Origin: GCA-003244245 sp035997545
Lineage (GTDB): Bacteria; Actinomycetota; Actinomycetes; Mycobacteriales; Pseudonocardiaceae
NCBI GenBank assembly: GCA_035997545.1
Contig: DASYIL010000005.1
Coordinates: forward strand, 1 to 27,205
Direction of reading: 5' to 3'
DNA: 27,205 bases
The stretch's first letter is position 1. Every line of letters begins with the position of its first letter. The position numbers were made by a program, and so were the translations under genes. Shown piece by piece: positions 13,404 to 21,933 of the stretch. Under the pieces are notes generated by a model. It was not told the DNA's origin, made no database searches, and worked only from the letters and a program-made list of their open reading frames with translations.

Positions 13404-14804
13404 CTACGTCATGTCCTCGAGTTGCTTGCCCTTCGTCTCTTGCACGAATCTCAACACGAAGAAGAACGACAGCAGCGCGAATGTCGCGTAGAGGCCGTAC
13501 GCCAACCCGAGGCTGATGTCAGCCAGGGCCGGGAACGTCGTCGAGACGAGGAAGTTGCTGATCCACTGAGCGGCCGCAGCAAGCCCGAGGGCGGCGGCTC
13601 GGACCCGGTTGTTGAACATCTCGCCAAGCAGCACCCAGACCGTCGGACCCCACGAAATCCCAAAGAACACGACGAAGGCGTTAGCCGCGATCAGCGCGAT
13701 CGTGCCAGCCGTGTGACTGAGCACCGGTTGACCGTTGACCAGCGGTGCCGCTCCGAAGACGTAGGCCAGCGTTCCAAGGCTGACGAACATGCCCGCCGAG
13801 CCGATCAGCAGCAGCCGGCGCCGGCCGACCTTATCGATCATGGCGATCGCGACCAGCGTGACGACAATGTTGGTCACGGAGGTTAGCACCGTGATGATCA
13901 GTGAGTCGGCCTCGGTGAACCCGACCTGCCGCCACAGCGTCGACGAGTAGTAGAAGATCACGTTGATGCCGACGAACTGCTGGAAGACCGACAGCAGGAT
14001 GCCAACCCAGACGATCGGTAGCAGGCCGAGGAAAGGTCCACGCAGGTCGCGGAAAGTGGACCGGACGTCCTGGACGATGGTGCGGCTGATCTCGCGGATC
14101 CGGTCATCGACACCACTCTTGAGCACCTGGGACAGCACCGAGCGGGCCTCTTCAGTGCGACCGCGGAACATCAGGTACCGCGGGGACTCGGGGATCTGCA
14201 GCGCGAGGACGCCATAGGCCAGCGCAGGGACGGTCAGGGTGACGAACATCCACCGCCAGGCCGCTAGCCCGAGCCACAGATCCTTGTAAGCGCCGCCCGC
14301 GGCGGTGGCCAGGAAGTAGTCCGAGAGCAGCGCCACAAAGATGCCGGAGACGATAGCTAGCTGTTGGAGCGAGCCGAGCCGGCCGCGGATCGAGGCAGGT
14401 GCAATCTCCGCGATGTAGGCCGGTGCGATGACCGAGGCCGCACCAACGCCAAGGCCGCCGACGATTCGCCAGAACGTGAGGTCGTAAGGCGAGAAGGCCA
14501 GCCCGGAACCGATCGCGCTGAGGAAGAACAGTACCGCGGCGAGCACCATCACCCGGATGCGACCGATCCGGTCAGCCAGCTTGCCGGCGAGCCAGGCTCC
14601 CACCGCGCAGCCCAGCAGCGCAGAGGCCACGACGAAGCCGGTGAGCCCGGCGCCCATCCCGAATGTCTCGCGGATGGCCGACACCGCCCCATTGATCACG
14701 GCGGTGTCGAAGCCAAACAGGAAGCCCCCGAGGGCGGCCACCGCTGCCAGCAGGACCGCCCGCGCGGTGTCGTACAGCTCGGCCCTCGGCTCGATCGACG
14801 TCAT
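13404..14804 (-). CDS. Sugar porter family MFS transporter (sugar:proton symporter type)
   Basis: A 466-residue, 12-helix transporter of the cytoplasmic membrane in the MFS sugar porter group (XylE, GalP and GlcP relatives). Helix 1 carries GGFLFGFDTAVINGA, and the loop between helices 2 and 3 has GKLADRIGRIR. PESPRYLMFRGR is at the end of helix 6. Helix 7 has QQFVGINVIFYYS, where the QQ-GIN pattern contributes to sugar binding in this family. The loop 8-9 motif is DKVGRRRLL, and the C-terminus ends QETKGKQLEDM. The ATG at 14804 has GGGGAGAGCT upstream; the frame is open further but unsupported. It is intact and single. The exact sugar cannot be read from the sequence, and no catabolic genes are adjacent. 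Confidence 0.93.
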   Translation of the reverse strand: MTSIEPRAELYDTARAVLLAAVAALGGFLFGFDTAVINGAVSAIRETFGMGAGLTGFVVASALLGCAVGAWLAGKLADRIGRIRVMVLAAVLFFLSAIGSGLAFSPYDLTFWRIVGGLGVGAASVIAPAYIAEIAPASIRGRLGSLQQLAIVSGIFVALLSDYFLATAAGGAYKDLWLGLAAWRWMFVTLTVPALAYGVLALQIPESPRYLMFRGRTEEARSVLSQVLKSGVDDRIREISRTIVQDVRSTFRDLRGPFLGLLPIVWVGILLSVFQQFVGINVIFYYSSTLWRQVGFTEADSLIITVLTSVTNIVVTLVAIAMIDKVGRRRLLLIGSAGMFVSLGTLAYVFGAAPLVNGQPVLSHTAGTIALIAANAFVVFFGISWGPTVWVLLGEMFNNRVRAAALGLAAAAQWISNFLVSTTFPALADISLGLAYGLYATFALLSFFFVLRFVQETKGKQLEDMT

Positions 14805-14978
14805 AGCTCTCCCCGCGGCGATCCGTTCGGGAATCCACGCTGCTGTGATGCCTACCACGTGCCGGGCCCGGCCGCCGGGTGCGATGGGCTATTGGCGATT
14901 TGCGGAAAACTCAGGGGGGCACAGTCATGTCCAACGGCATGCGAGAGGCGACCCAGGCCCTGGCGCCGACGTTTGGCA

Positions 14979-15743
14979 TCACCCGGACGCCGGTTCACCG
15001 CTAGCATGCTCGACCTCAAGCAGTGACTGACTACGTCGCTCTCGCTCGACAGCCGCGGCTCCGCCGCGGACGCCGAAGAGGCGCTTGGCCACGATTAAGT
15101 AGATCACCGCGGCAATGTTGATCACAAGCGCGCCGATCCGGATGGGCGTTATCCGCTCGGTCAACTCATAGATCTCTAGGGGTAGGAAAGCCGACGTCGC
15201 CACAACCGTGAGGTACTCCCCCCACCGGCGCGCAAGCCACAGCCCCACCCCCTCCACCAGCTGAATGAGCGCGTAGGCCAGGACGGCGAGACTGACCCAC
15301 ACCAGAGCGGACGGTTTGATGGCGAAGGCTTTGCGGATCGTGGCAACTACCGGGGACTGGGTGATGTCATACCCGAACGCGTCGGCCAGCGGCTTCGCTA
15401 GCGGCAGGTTGTTCTCGAACAGCTGCCGCAGCGAAGCCTCACTGTTGCTGAACCGCCAGATCGCGTAGGCGATTCCGAGCAGCACAAGTCCCCGGATGCC
15501 GCGCTCGAGGGCGAGAATCCGCAGCACGAATAGGTCCCGCAGGGCGCGTCCGCGCAGCACCAGAGGCGCCTCGGCCGCCGGCCCGGACCCGTGCGGATGC
15601 CCAAGCACAAAATCACCGCAGCGTAGGCAACGCCACACCTCGCCGACGGGCGTGTGCGCATGCAGTCGGCAGCGGAGCGACTCCTCGGTCGGCGCGTAGG
15701 TCAGGTGACTGCGGCGGGCACAGGTCCGGAGATTCCAATCCAC
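14979..15743 (-). CDS. DUF2127 integral membrane protein with N-terminal zinc-ribbon-like segment
   Basis: A 254-residue membrane protein. The N-terminal 70 residues contain CRLHAHTPVGEVWRCLRCGD, whose Cys and His spacing suggests a small metal-binding ribbon. The rest is a DUF2127 domain: RALRDLFVLRILALERGIRG, then FENNLPLAKPLADAFGYD, LVWVSLAVLAYALIQLVEGV, ARRWGEYLTVVATSAFLPLE, YELTERITPIRIGALVINI and AVIYLIVAKRLFG. Four hydrophobic helices are apparent at about residues 85-103, 148-168, 178-195 and 208-226. The function of DUF2127 is unknown. The gene lies 174 bp upstream of the sugar porter on the same strand, so co-transcription is possible but not close. The 15,744-15,996 gap holds no gene I can recognise. 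Confidence 0.88.
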   Translation of the reverse strand: MDWNLRTCARRSHLTYAPTEESLRCRLHAHTPVGEVWRCLRCGDFVLGHPHGSGPAAEAPLVLRGRALRDLFVLRILALERGIRGLVLLGIAYAIWRFSNSEASLRQLFENNLPLAKPLADAFGYDITQSPVVATIRKAFAIKPSALVWVSLAVLAYALIQLVEGVGLWLARRWGEYLTVVATSAFLPLEIYELTERITPIRIGALVINIAAVIYLIVAKRLFGVRGGAAAVERERRSQSLLEVEHASGEPASG

Positions 15744-15996
15744 ACCGGCACCCTAGGCGTGGTGATCTCCGAAGGCACAGTTGCGTTGGCGGATCACCGG
15801 TTCGGGCAGGCTGAGCTGATGCGTCTGACGCGGTTGCTTGCTAGGCCGGCCGGCTGTCGCTCGCGGCCTTGTCAGCGGCGGGCAGCAACCGGTCGCGGCT
15901 CATCACGAAGAAGACCGACTCTGACCCAGCAGCAGGATCAGCACGCTCCACGTGCAGGCTGAATACTTCCTACGGCGCTTGATGACCAAGCGCGGT

Positions 15997-16300
15997 CATT
16001 GCACGGCTGGGCCACCGAATAGTCCAATGAAATTACCATCCAGGTCGGCAAGATAGGAGTTCCGAACGCCCGACTGCGGCGATCGGCGTGGCTGCTATAC
16101 CTCGGTCGCGCCAGCCGCCACCAGCCGCTCGTGCACTTCATCGATGTCATCAACGGCCAGGCAGATGTGGTGGTAGCCGTGCACCCCAGCGGCCTCGAAC
16201 GGGTCGGCATAGCGTATGCCTGACTCTGACCCTGCCCGTTCGGGCTGGCGAAGGTCATGAGCTGGCTGCTGTCCGGGCCGGCGCCGGCTTGGCGGTCGAA
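15997..16300 (-). pseudogene. VOC-family (glyoxalase-like) protein, C-terminal part, frameshifted
   Basis: Frames in order on the minus strand give SSQLMTFASPNGQG, then SGIRYADPFEAAGVHGYHHI and CLAVDDIDEVHERLVAAGAT, a TAG at 16095, and finally SGVRNSYLADLDGNFIGLFG ending at a TGA at 15997. The HHICLAVDDIDEVHERL and DLDGNFIGL patterns are typical of the second beta-alpha-beta-beta-beta unit of vicinal oxygen chelate proteins, with His and (usually) Glu as metal ligands; here the usual FIEL has become FIGL, so the Glu ligand is lost. Two frameshifts and one in-frame stop show it is dead. Confidence 0.7.
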
Positions 16301-16820
16301 GGCAGCGCAGCAGGCTTCGCCACGCGGTGCGGCAGTAGAGTGGTGAGGCCGATAGTCCTGAACAGTAAGGCCACATCGATCCGCGTGGTGAGTTGCACCG
16401 CGGAGGTGAAGTCGCCGCGATCGGGTTGAACACCCAGCGCGGCGAACAAGACGGTGCCAAGCAGGGCGACGGTGGCGTTGGCGAACTGCGCGTGCGTGAC
16501 CGGAACCAGCCCAACCGCTGCTCGTACTCGACCGCCAGGCCCACCGCCACCGCGGCGTCGATCGCCTCCAGCGCCGCATCGACCTCGACCGAGGCAGCCT
16601 CAGCCACGACCAGTGCGTCGAAGCACCGGCCGGCGACGGCGGCCACCGACAACACCGCGGCCGCAGCCTCGGGCAGCCGGGCGATCCGGCGCAACACCAC
16701 CTCCCGCACCGGTACCGGCACCGTGTCTGGCTGATCCAGGCGCTGCTCACTGGCCAGCAACCCGACCAATTCCCGCAGGAAAAACGGGTTGTCCTCGGTG
16801 CGGATCCACAGCCTGTGGGT
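16300..16820 (-). pseudogene. Fragment of a LuxR/AfsR-type regulator ATPase domain, fused to an unidentified hydrophobic fragment
   Basis: The frame gives WIRTEDNPFFLRELVGLLAS, then PVREVVLRRIARLPEAAAAV, LSVAAVAGRCFDALVVAEAA and VGLAVEYEQRLGWFR. This is the end of the AAA/NACHT-like ATPase domain of large LuxR- or AfsR-type regulators (TxGNPFFLREL ... LPxxAxxVLxxAAVxGRxFD). After LGWFR, where FTHALV is expected, the frame changes, and the next open stretch (VTHAQFANATVALLGTVLFA, TTRIDVALLFRTIGLTTLLP) is hydrophobic and does not look like this family. The Walker motifs and the HTH domain are missing. Confidence 0.65.
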
Positions 16821-16953
16821 GGTGTGCTTGCTAACATCGCGCCCGGTCGCCGCGGATCCTACCCGACGCGGCGACCTGATCCGGCTCCTCGACTCCTTCC
16901 TCACCGCCATGACAACCCCGGGACGATGAACCAAGACCGGCTCCGCACCGCAC

Positions 16954-17043
16954 TTGACTTGCGGTAACAACCCGACGGTAACAACCCGAGCCGGTCCACC
17001 GCGTGGCTGCATCACCCGTTTTCCTCAGCGTCACCCGTTTTCC
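16954..17043 (+). promoter_or_regulatory. Upstream region of the SNF2/SWIM operon with two sets of direct repeats
   Basis: CGGTAACAACCCGA occurs twice back to back at 16962-16989. TCACCCGTTTTCC occurs at 17012-17024 and again at 17031-17043, 19 bp apart. A TTGACT at 16954-16959 with a weak GGTAAC 17 bp downstream could be a promoter, which would place the first repeat in the spacer. The operon starts at 17092. The function of the repeats is not known; direct repeats at this distance suit an activator or repressor binding cooperatively. Confidence 0.45.
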
Positions 17044-17091
17044 GCACCCTCGTTAGCCTGGCGCCCGCGCACCACGAAAGAGGGAACGCCA

Positions 17092-20000
17092 ATGCTGGTC
17101 CTGCACGGCTTCTGGTCCACCTCGAACGGCTTGTGCCTGTGGTCCGAGGATTCCGATCTCACGGTGAAGAGTCCCAGCCAGGCGCTGCGCTCAGCTCGGC
17201 CGCACCCGTTCGCCGCACCCGCCGACGTGATCGCCGGGATCCACGCTGGCAAGCCCGGTATCGCGGTCCTGCTGTTGCCGTCGTTGCGGTCGGCGCCGCT
17301 GGACTCGCCGGAGCTGATCCGGATCACGCCGCGCCCGACACCACAGGCCGACCCAGCTCTACTGCCGTGGACCGTTCCGGTGGTTTCTCTCGATGCCGCG
17401 TCGGCGCTGACCGCCCTCAACGAACCCGTCGCGGATGCCCGGTACGGCGCGTCCATCGCCTACCTCGCCGACCTGGCGGCCTTCGCGCGCGAGCTGGTCG
17501 AGCGCGGCCGGGTCTTGCCCGCCCTCGCGCGCGACGGACACGGGGTTGACGGACGCGGGTTCAAAGGACACCGGGCCGTGGCGTTCTGGCGTCCGGTGGT
17601 GCAGGGTCCGGATATCGTCGCGATGAACTCGCTGATCGCCGCGATGCCGCCGGTGTGCCGGGCCGAGCAGGGTGAACACGACGCGCACAAGCTGGCCATG
17701 TCGGCGCTGTGCGCGATGCTGGACTCGGCCATGCGGTCGGCGTTGCCACCAGGGATCGATCTCCTGCCGCCACGGCGCGGCCGTCGCCCGAAACGTTTGC
17801 CGGCCGAGGAAGCCTGGTTGACCGCCCTGACCGCTCCAGACGGTCGGCTCGAGGCGGATCCGGACGAGCTCGACACGCTGGTCACCTCGCTGCGGCCATG
17901 GGAGGACATCGGGGTCGACAAGGCGGGCCCGGCCAGGGCGACCTTCCGGCTCACCGAGATCGGGACCGAGACCGAGACCGAGGAGACTCCGGCCGGCACG
18001 GGTTGGCGGCTGGAGTTCCTGTTGCAATCCATGGCGGACCCCAGCCTGCTGGTTCCCGCCGAGCAAACGTGGAATGACGGCGGCAGTCTGCGCCGGTGGT
18101 TGGAACGCCCGGAGGAGCTATTGCTGGCCGAGCTCGGCCGGGCTAGCCGGATCTACCCTGAGCTCGCGGCTGGCCTGCGTACAGCACGCCCGTCCAACCT
18201 TTTCCTGGATACCGAAGGCGCCTACCACTTCCTGTCCACCGCCGCTCCGCTGCTCGATGAGGCCGGGTTCGGCGTTCTGTTGCCGTCCTGGTGGGACCGG
18301 CGTCGTAAGCTCGGGCTCGCTCTGTCGGCGTACACCCCGGTCGACGGTGTGGTCGCCAAGGCCAGCAAGTTCGGTCGCGACCAGCTGGTCGAGTTCCGTT
18401 GGGAGCTCGCGGTCGGCGACGACACCCTCACCGAGGACGAGATCGCCGCGCTCGCCGAGACCAAGGCGCCGCTGATCCGGCTGCGTGGCCAGTGGGTGGC
18501 GGTGGACCCGGAGCAGCTGCGCCGCGGGTTGGAGTTCCTGGCGCGCAAGCCCACCGGGCGCGCGACCGCAGCCGAGATCCTCACCCTGGCCGCCCGTCAC
18601 CCCGACGACATCGACACCCCGCTGGAGGTCACCTCGGTGCGAGCCGACGGCTGGCTGGGCGAGCTGCTCAGCGGGGCCGCGGCCCAGTCGCTGCAACCAC
18701 TGCAACCCCCGCCCGGGTTCACCGCGACGCTGCGCCCCTACCAGCAACGCGGGCTGTCGTGGCTGGCGTTCCTGTCCTCACTCGGGTTGGGAAGTTGCCT
18801 GGCCGACGACATGGGGCTGGGCAAGACCGTGCAACTGCTGGCCATGGAATGCCTGCAGCGCCACCAGGATGCTGGCACCGGACCCACGCTGCTGCTGTGC
18901 CCGATGTCGCTGGTCGGCAATTGGCAGCGAGAAGCGGCGAAGTTCGCCCCCGGGTTGCGGGTCTACCCGCACCACGGCGGCGCGCGCCTGCACGGCGATG
19001 CGCTGTGCTGCCACCTCGAGGACATCGACCTGGTCGTCACCACCTACGCCACGGCCACCCGCGACATCGACGAGCTCGCCGGATACGGGTGGAACCGGGT
19101 GGTGCTGGATGAGGCGCAGGCGGTGAAGAACAGCCTGTCCCGCGCAGCCAAGGCGGTGCGGCGGCTCGAGGCGGGGCACCGCGTGGCGCTCACCGGGACC
19201 CCGGTGGAGAACCGTCTCGCCGAGCTGTGGTCGATCATGGACTTCCTCAATCCCGGCCTGCTCTCCTCGCCAGAGCTGTTTCGCACCCGCTACGCGATCC
19301 CGGTCGAACGGTACGGGCAGACCGAGCCGGCCGAGCGGCTGCGCGCGATCACCCGGCCGTACGTGCTGCGCCGGCTCAAGACCGACCCGGCGATCATCGA
19401 CGACCTGCCCGAGAAGATCGAGATCAAGCAGTACTGCCAGCTCACCACCGAGCAGGCCTCGCTGTACCAGTCGATCGTCGACGACATGCTGGTGAAGATC
19501 GAGAACACCCAAGGGATCGAGCGGCGTGGCAACGTACTCGCCGCGATGGCCAAGCTCAAGCAGGTCTGCAACCACCCGGCGCAACTGCTGCACGACCGGT
19601 CGCTCATCGGCACGCGGTCCGGCAAGGTGATCCGTCTCGAGGAGATCCTGGAGGAGATCCTCGCCGAGGGCGACCGGGTGCTGTGCTTCACTCAGTTCAC
19701 CGAGTTCGCCGAGATGTTGGTGCCGCACCTGGCCGCGCGCTTCGGCCAGGACGTGCTGTACCTACACGGTGGTACCCCCAGGAAGCGGCGCGACGAGATG
19801 GTGGCCCGCTTCCAGTCCGGGGACGGCCCGCCGATCTTCCTGCTGTCCCTGAAGGCGGGCGGAACCGGGCTCAACCTCACCTCCGCCAACCACGTGGTTC
19901 ACCTTGACCGGTGGTGGAACCCGGCCGTGGAGAACCAGGCAACCGACCGCGCGTTCCGGATCGGGCAGCAGCGCACCGTGCAGGTGCGCAAGTTCATCTG

Positions 20001-20157
20001 CACCGGCACCCTCGAGGAGAAGATCGACGACATGATCGAGGAGAAGAAGGCGCTGGCTGATCTCGTGGTCAGCGATGGCGAGGGATGGCTGACCGAGCTG
20101 TCCACCCGCGATCTGCGCGAGGTGTTCGCGCTGTCTGCGGGGGCCGTCGGTGAGTAA
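17092..20157 (+). CDS. SNF2-family DEAD/DEAH-box helicase (HelZ-like)
   Basis: A 1021-residue SNF2-type ATPase. The ATG at 17092 has GAGGGAACGCC upstream; the open frame before it crosses the repeat region and is not supported. The N-terminal half (about 1-530) is the SNF2-associated region typical of bacterial members. The ATPase core follows: DDMGLGKT (about 571-578), DEAQ at about 673-676, ALTGTPVENRLAELW, then RRLKTDPAI. The second RecA domain has FTQFTEFAEML, LHGGTPRKRRDEM, LSLKAGGTGLNLTSANHVV and QATDRAFRIGQQ. All motor motifs are intact. Such proteins translocate on duplex DNA and remodel protein-DNA complexes. The stop codon overlaps the SWIM gene by 8 bp, so the two are translationally coupled. 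Confidence 0.95.
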   Translation: MLVLHGFWSTSNGLCLWSEDSDLTVKSPSQALRSARPHPFAAPADVIAGIHAGKPGIAVLLLPSLRSAPLDSPELIRITPRPTPQADPALLPWTVPVVSLDAASALTALNEPVADARYGASIAYLADLAAFARELVERGRVLPALARDGHGVDGRGFKGHRAVAFWRPVVQGPDIVAMNSLIAAMPPVCRAEQGEHDAHKLAMSALCAMLDSAMRSALPPGIDLLPPRRGRRPKRLPAEEAWLTALTAPDGRLEADPDELDTLVTSLRPWEDIGVDKAGPARATFRLTEIGTETETEETPAGTGWRLEFLLQSMADPSLLVPAEQTWNDGGSLRRWLERPEELLLAELGRASRIYPELAAGLRTARPSNLFLDTEGAYHFLSTAAPLLDEAGFGVLLPSWWDRRRKLGLALSAYTPVDGVVAKASKFGRDQLVEFRWELAVGDDTLTEDEIAALAETKAPLIRLRGQWVAVDPEQLRRGLEFLARKPTGRATAAEILTLAARHPDDIDTPLEVTSVRADGWLGELLSGAAAQSLQPLQPPPGFTATLRPYQQRGLSWLAFLSSLGLGSCLADDMGLGKTVQLLAMECLQRHQDAGTGPTLLLCPMSLVGNWQREAAKFAPGLRVYPHHGGARLHGDALCCHLEDIDLVVTTYATATRDIDELAGYGWNRVVLDEAQAVKNSLSRAAKAVRRLEAGHRVALTGTPVENRLAELWSIMDFLNPGLLSSPELFRTRYAIPVERYGQTEPAERLRAITRPYVLRRLKTDPAIIDDLPEKIEIKQYCQLTTEQASLYQSIVDDMLVKIENTQGIERRGNVLAAMAKLKQVCNHPAQLLHDRSLIGTRSGKVIRLEEILEEILAEGDRVLCFTQFTEFAEMLVPHLAARFGQDVLYLHGGTPRKRRDEMVARFQSGDGPPIFLLSLKAGGTGLNLTSANHVVHLDRWWNPAVENQATDRAFRIGQQRTVQVRKFICTGTLEEKIDDMIEEKKALADLVVSDGEGWLTELSTRDLREVFALSAGAVGE

Positions 20158-20971
20158 CTGGTTTCCGCCGCGATCCCGCCCCCGCGCCGTCGAGGGAGGG
20201 CTCAAGACCCGCAGCACACGCGGCGCGATCGCCCAGAACTGGTGGTCCGAGCGGTTTATCGAAGTCCTCGAAGGCATCGGCATGGGCGACCGGCTCCAGC
20301 GCGGGCGAAGCTACGCACGCTCGGGGCAGGTGATCTCGATGGACGTGGGTCCGGGCTCGGTCACCGCTCAGGTGCAGGGCAGCAGGGCGCGGCCCTACCG
20401 GGTGCGGATCGGGATCGCCGCGTTCGGCAAGTCCGAGTGGGCGCAGGCCGAACATGCCCTTGCCGGCGACGCCTGGTACACGGCCATGCTGCTGTCCGGC
20501 GAGATGCCGGACGACATTGAGGACGTCTTCGCCGGGCTCGGGCTGTCGCTATTCCCCGCCACCGCGCGGGACCTGTCGCTGGACTGCTCCTGCCCCGACC
20601 ACGCGGTGCCGTGCAAGCACCTTGCTGCGACGTTCTACCTGCTCGCCGAGTCCTTCGACGATGACCCGTTCGCCATCCTCGCTTGGCGCGGGCGTGAGCG
20701 TGCGGACCTACTAGCCAACCTGCAGGCCGCCCGCTCCGACGGTCCGCCGGCCGCCGACCGCAGCGGACATCAGGGCCGACCGCTCGCCGACTGCCTCGAC
20801 TGCTACTTTGCCGCGCAGGCCGCGACTCGCGCGCCGAGCCCGCCGATGACCTCATCCACGGCGCTGCTCGACCAGCTTCCCGACATCACCGTCGCCGTGC
20901 GCGACCGGCCGCTGACCGAGCTACTCCGGCCCGCCTACCTCGCACTCGGGCACGGTGACAACCGGGGGTGA
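20150..20971 (+). CDS. SWIM zinc-finger protein, partner of the SNF2 helicase
   Basis: A 273-residue protein starting at GTG 20150, overlapping the last 8 bp of the helicase gene (GTGAGTAA). The N-terminus, SNWFPPRSRPRAVEGGLKTR, then WWSERFIEVLEGIGMGDRLQ and RGRSYARSGQVISMDVGPGS, is characteristic of SWIM proteins encoded with SNF2 helicases. The SWIM motif CxCxnCxH is complete at about residues 145-155: CSCPDHAVPCKH. The domain chelates zinc and is thought to bind DNA or proteins. Pairing with a SNF2 helicase is common in actinobacteria, and the two probably act together in DNA transactions; the pathway is not settled. The C-terminal third (after about residue 205) is low in conserved features. 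Confidence 0.92.
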   Translation: MSNWFPPRSRPRAVEGGLKTRSTRGAIAQNWWSERFIEVLEGIGMGDRLQRGRSYARSGQVISMDVGPGSVTAQVQGSRARPYRVRIGIAAFGKSEWAQAEHALAGDAWYTAMLLSGEMPDDIEDVFAGLGLSLFPATARDLSLDCSCPDHAVPCKHLAATFYLLAESFDDDPFAILAWRGRERADLLANLQAARSDGPPAADRSGHQGRPLADCLDCYFAAQAATRAPSPPMTSSTALLDQLPDITVAVRDRPLTELLRPAYLALGHGDNRG

Positions 20972-21249
20972 CCGCGGCCGGGGTCGAGGGGTTGGTCAGC
21001 CGCTGGGCACGTAACAGCTTCCGGGCAGCGAGGATGCGGATAGACGGGCCGGGATGTTGCTGCGACGGTTTGGGATGACCGCATGGGGTGAGCATGCAAT
21101 AGGAGCGGGCGAGTCGTTCGCGGGCTGCGGGGTGTGCTGGCAGGGCGGTGGGGATAGATGCAATTAGCGCTGGCAGGTCCAGGTCGGCGGCCGGCTGGCG
21201 GCGGAGCATTGCTGCCATTCCCGTCCCCAAACGTGCCAGGAGAGCTGAC
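20972..21249. other. Intergenic region without a recognised gene
   Basis: A minus-strand frame here (LDLPALIASIPTALPAHPAA, then MLTPCGHPKPSQQHPGPSIR) is open for about 90 codons and has plausible codon use, but no start with a ribosome binding site and no family I recognise. It may be a remnant. Confidence 0.3.
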
Positions 21250-21816
21250 GTGGCCAGCCAGCGTACCGACACCGACGTCATCGATGAGCTGATAACCGAC
21301 CACCGCGAGGCGCTTGAGCTTCTCGACCGCATCGCGTCGATCACCGACCCCGACGAGCGCCGGGATCTCGCCGACACCGTGATCAGTGAGGTCGTCCGGC
21401 ATTCAGTGTCGGAGGAGATGTATGTCTATCCCGTGATGCGCGAGCACCTACCCGACGGCGAGCAGGTGGTCGCGCACGACACTGAGGAGCATAAGCAGCT
21501 CGAGGAGGTCATGAAGCAGCTCGAGGCGGTGCCGGCCTCCGAAGCCCCCTTCGACGCCCTAGTGCGCGAGCTGACCGACAGGCTGCGTCACCACGCGCAT
21601 CAGGAGGAGACCGAGCAATTCCCCCGGCTCCGCGAGCGGGTGCAGCACGAGAAGCTCGTCGAGTTGCGGGAGAAGGTTGAGGCCGCGAAGAAGCTGGCGC
21701 CGACTCGTCCGCACCCGAATGCACCCCACAGCGAGTTGTTCCACAAGCTCGTCGGCCCCGGGGTTGGGCTGGTGGACCGGTTACGCGACAAGCTAACCAA
21801 CCGGTCCAACGGCTGA
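21250..21816 (+). CDS. Hemerythrin HHE domain protein
   Basis: A 188-residue protein starting at GTG 21250, with AGGAGAG upstream. The hemerythrin-like four-helix bundle covers residues 1-145. Likely iron ligands are His18 (DHREALELL), His51 and Glu55 (VVRHSVSEEMYVYPVM), His76 or His81 (HDTEEHKQLEEVM), His114-His117 and Glu120 (RHHAHQEETEQFPRL). The arrangement fits a non-haem di-iron site that binds oxygen, nitric oxide or peroxide. The C-terminal extension (PTRPHPNAPHSELFHKLVGP) is common in actinobacterial members. The protein is cytoplasmic. It is intact and monocistronic, and fits with the other oxidative-stress genes in the window (Ohr, MBL hydrolase). Confidence 0.93.
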   Translation: MASQRTDTDVIDELITDHREALELLDRIASITDPDERRDLADTVISEVVRHSVSEEMYVYPVMREHLPDGEQVVAHDTEEHKQLEEVMKQLEAVPASEAPFDALVRELTDRLRHHAHQEETEQFPRLRERVQHEKLVELREKVEAAKKLAPTRPHPNAPHSELFHKLVGPGVGLVDRLRDKLTNRSNG

Positions 21817-21933
21817 CATCAACGCGTTACAGGCGCAGATGTCACCCGCTGCAGAGTGGCTGGTCGACTGTGAGCCCACCGTAAGAGCCCAGCACACCGA
21901 GGGTGAGGTCTTCCGTAGGACCAGTCAAATCCG

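Noticed and set aside
14927..15005. A 25-codon plus-strand frame with GGGGGG upstream, between the sugar porter and DUF2127 genes
   Set aside because: Too short to support, points away from both genes, and has no recognisable sequence.
14364..15026. A 220-codon plus-strand open frame
   Set aside because: Antisense to the sugar porter and without family features.
16954..17091. Longer N-terminus for the SNF2 helicase
   Set aside because: It translates the repeat region, has low-complexity composition, and the ATG at 17092 has a good ribosome binding site.
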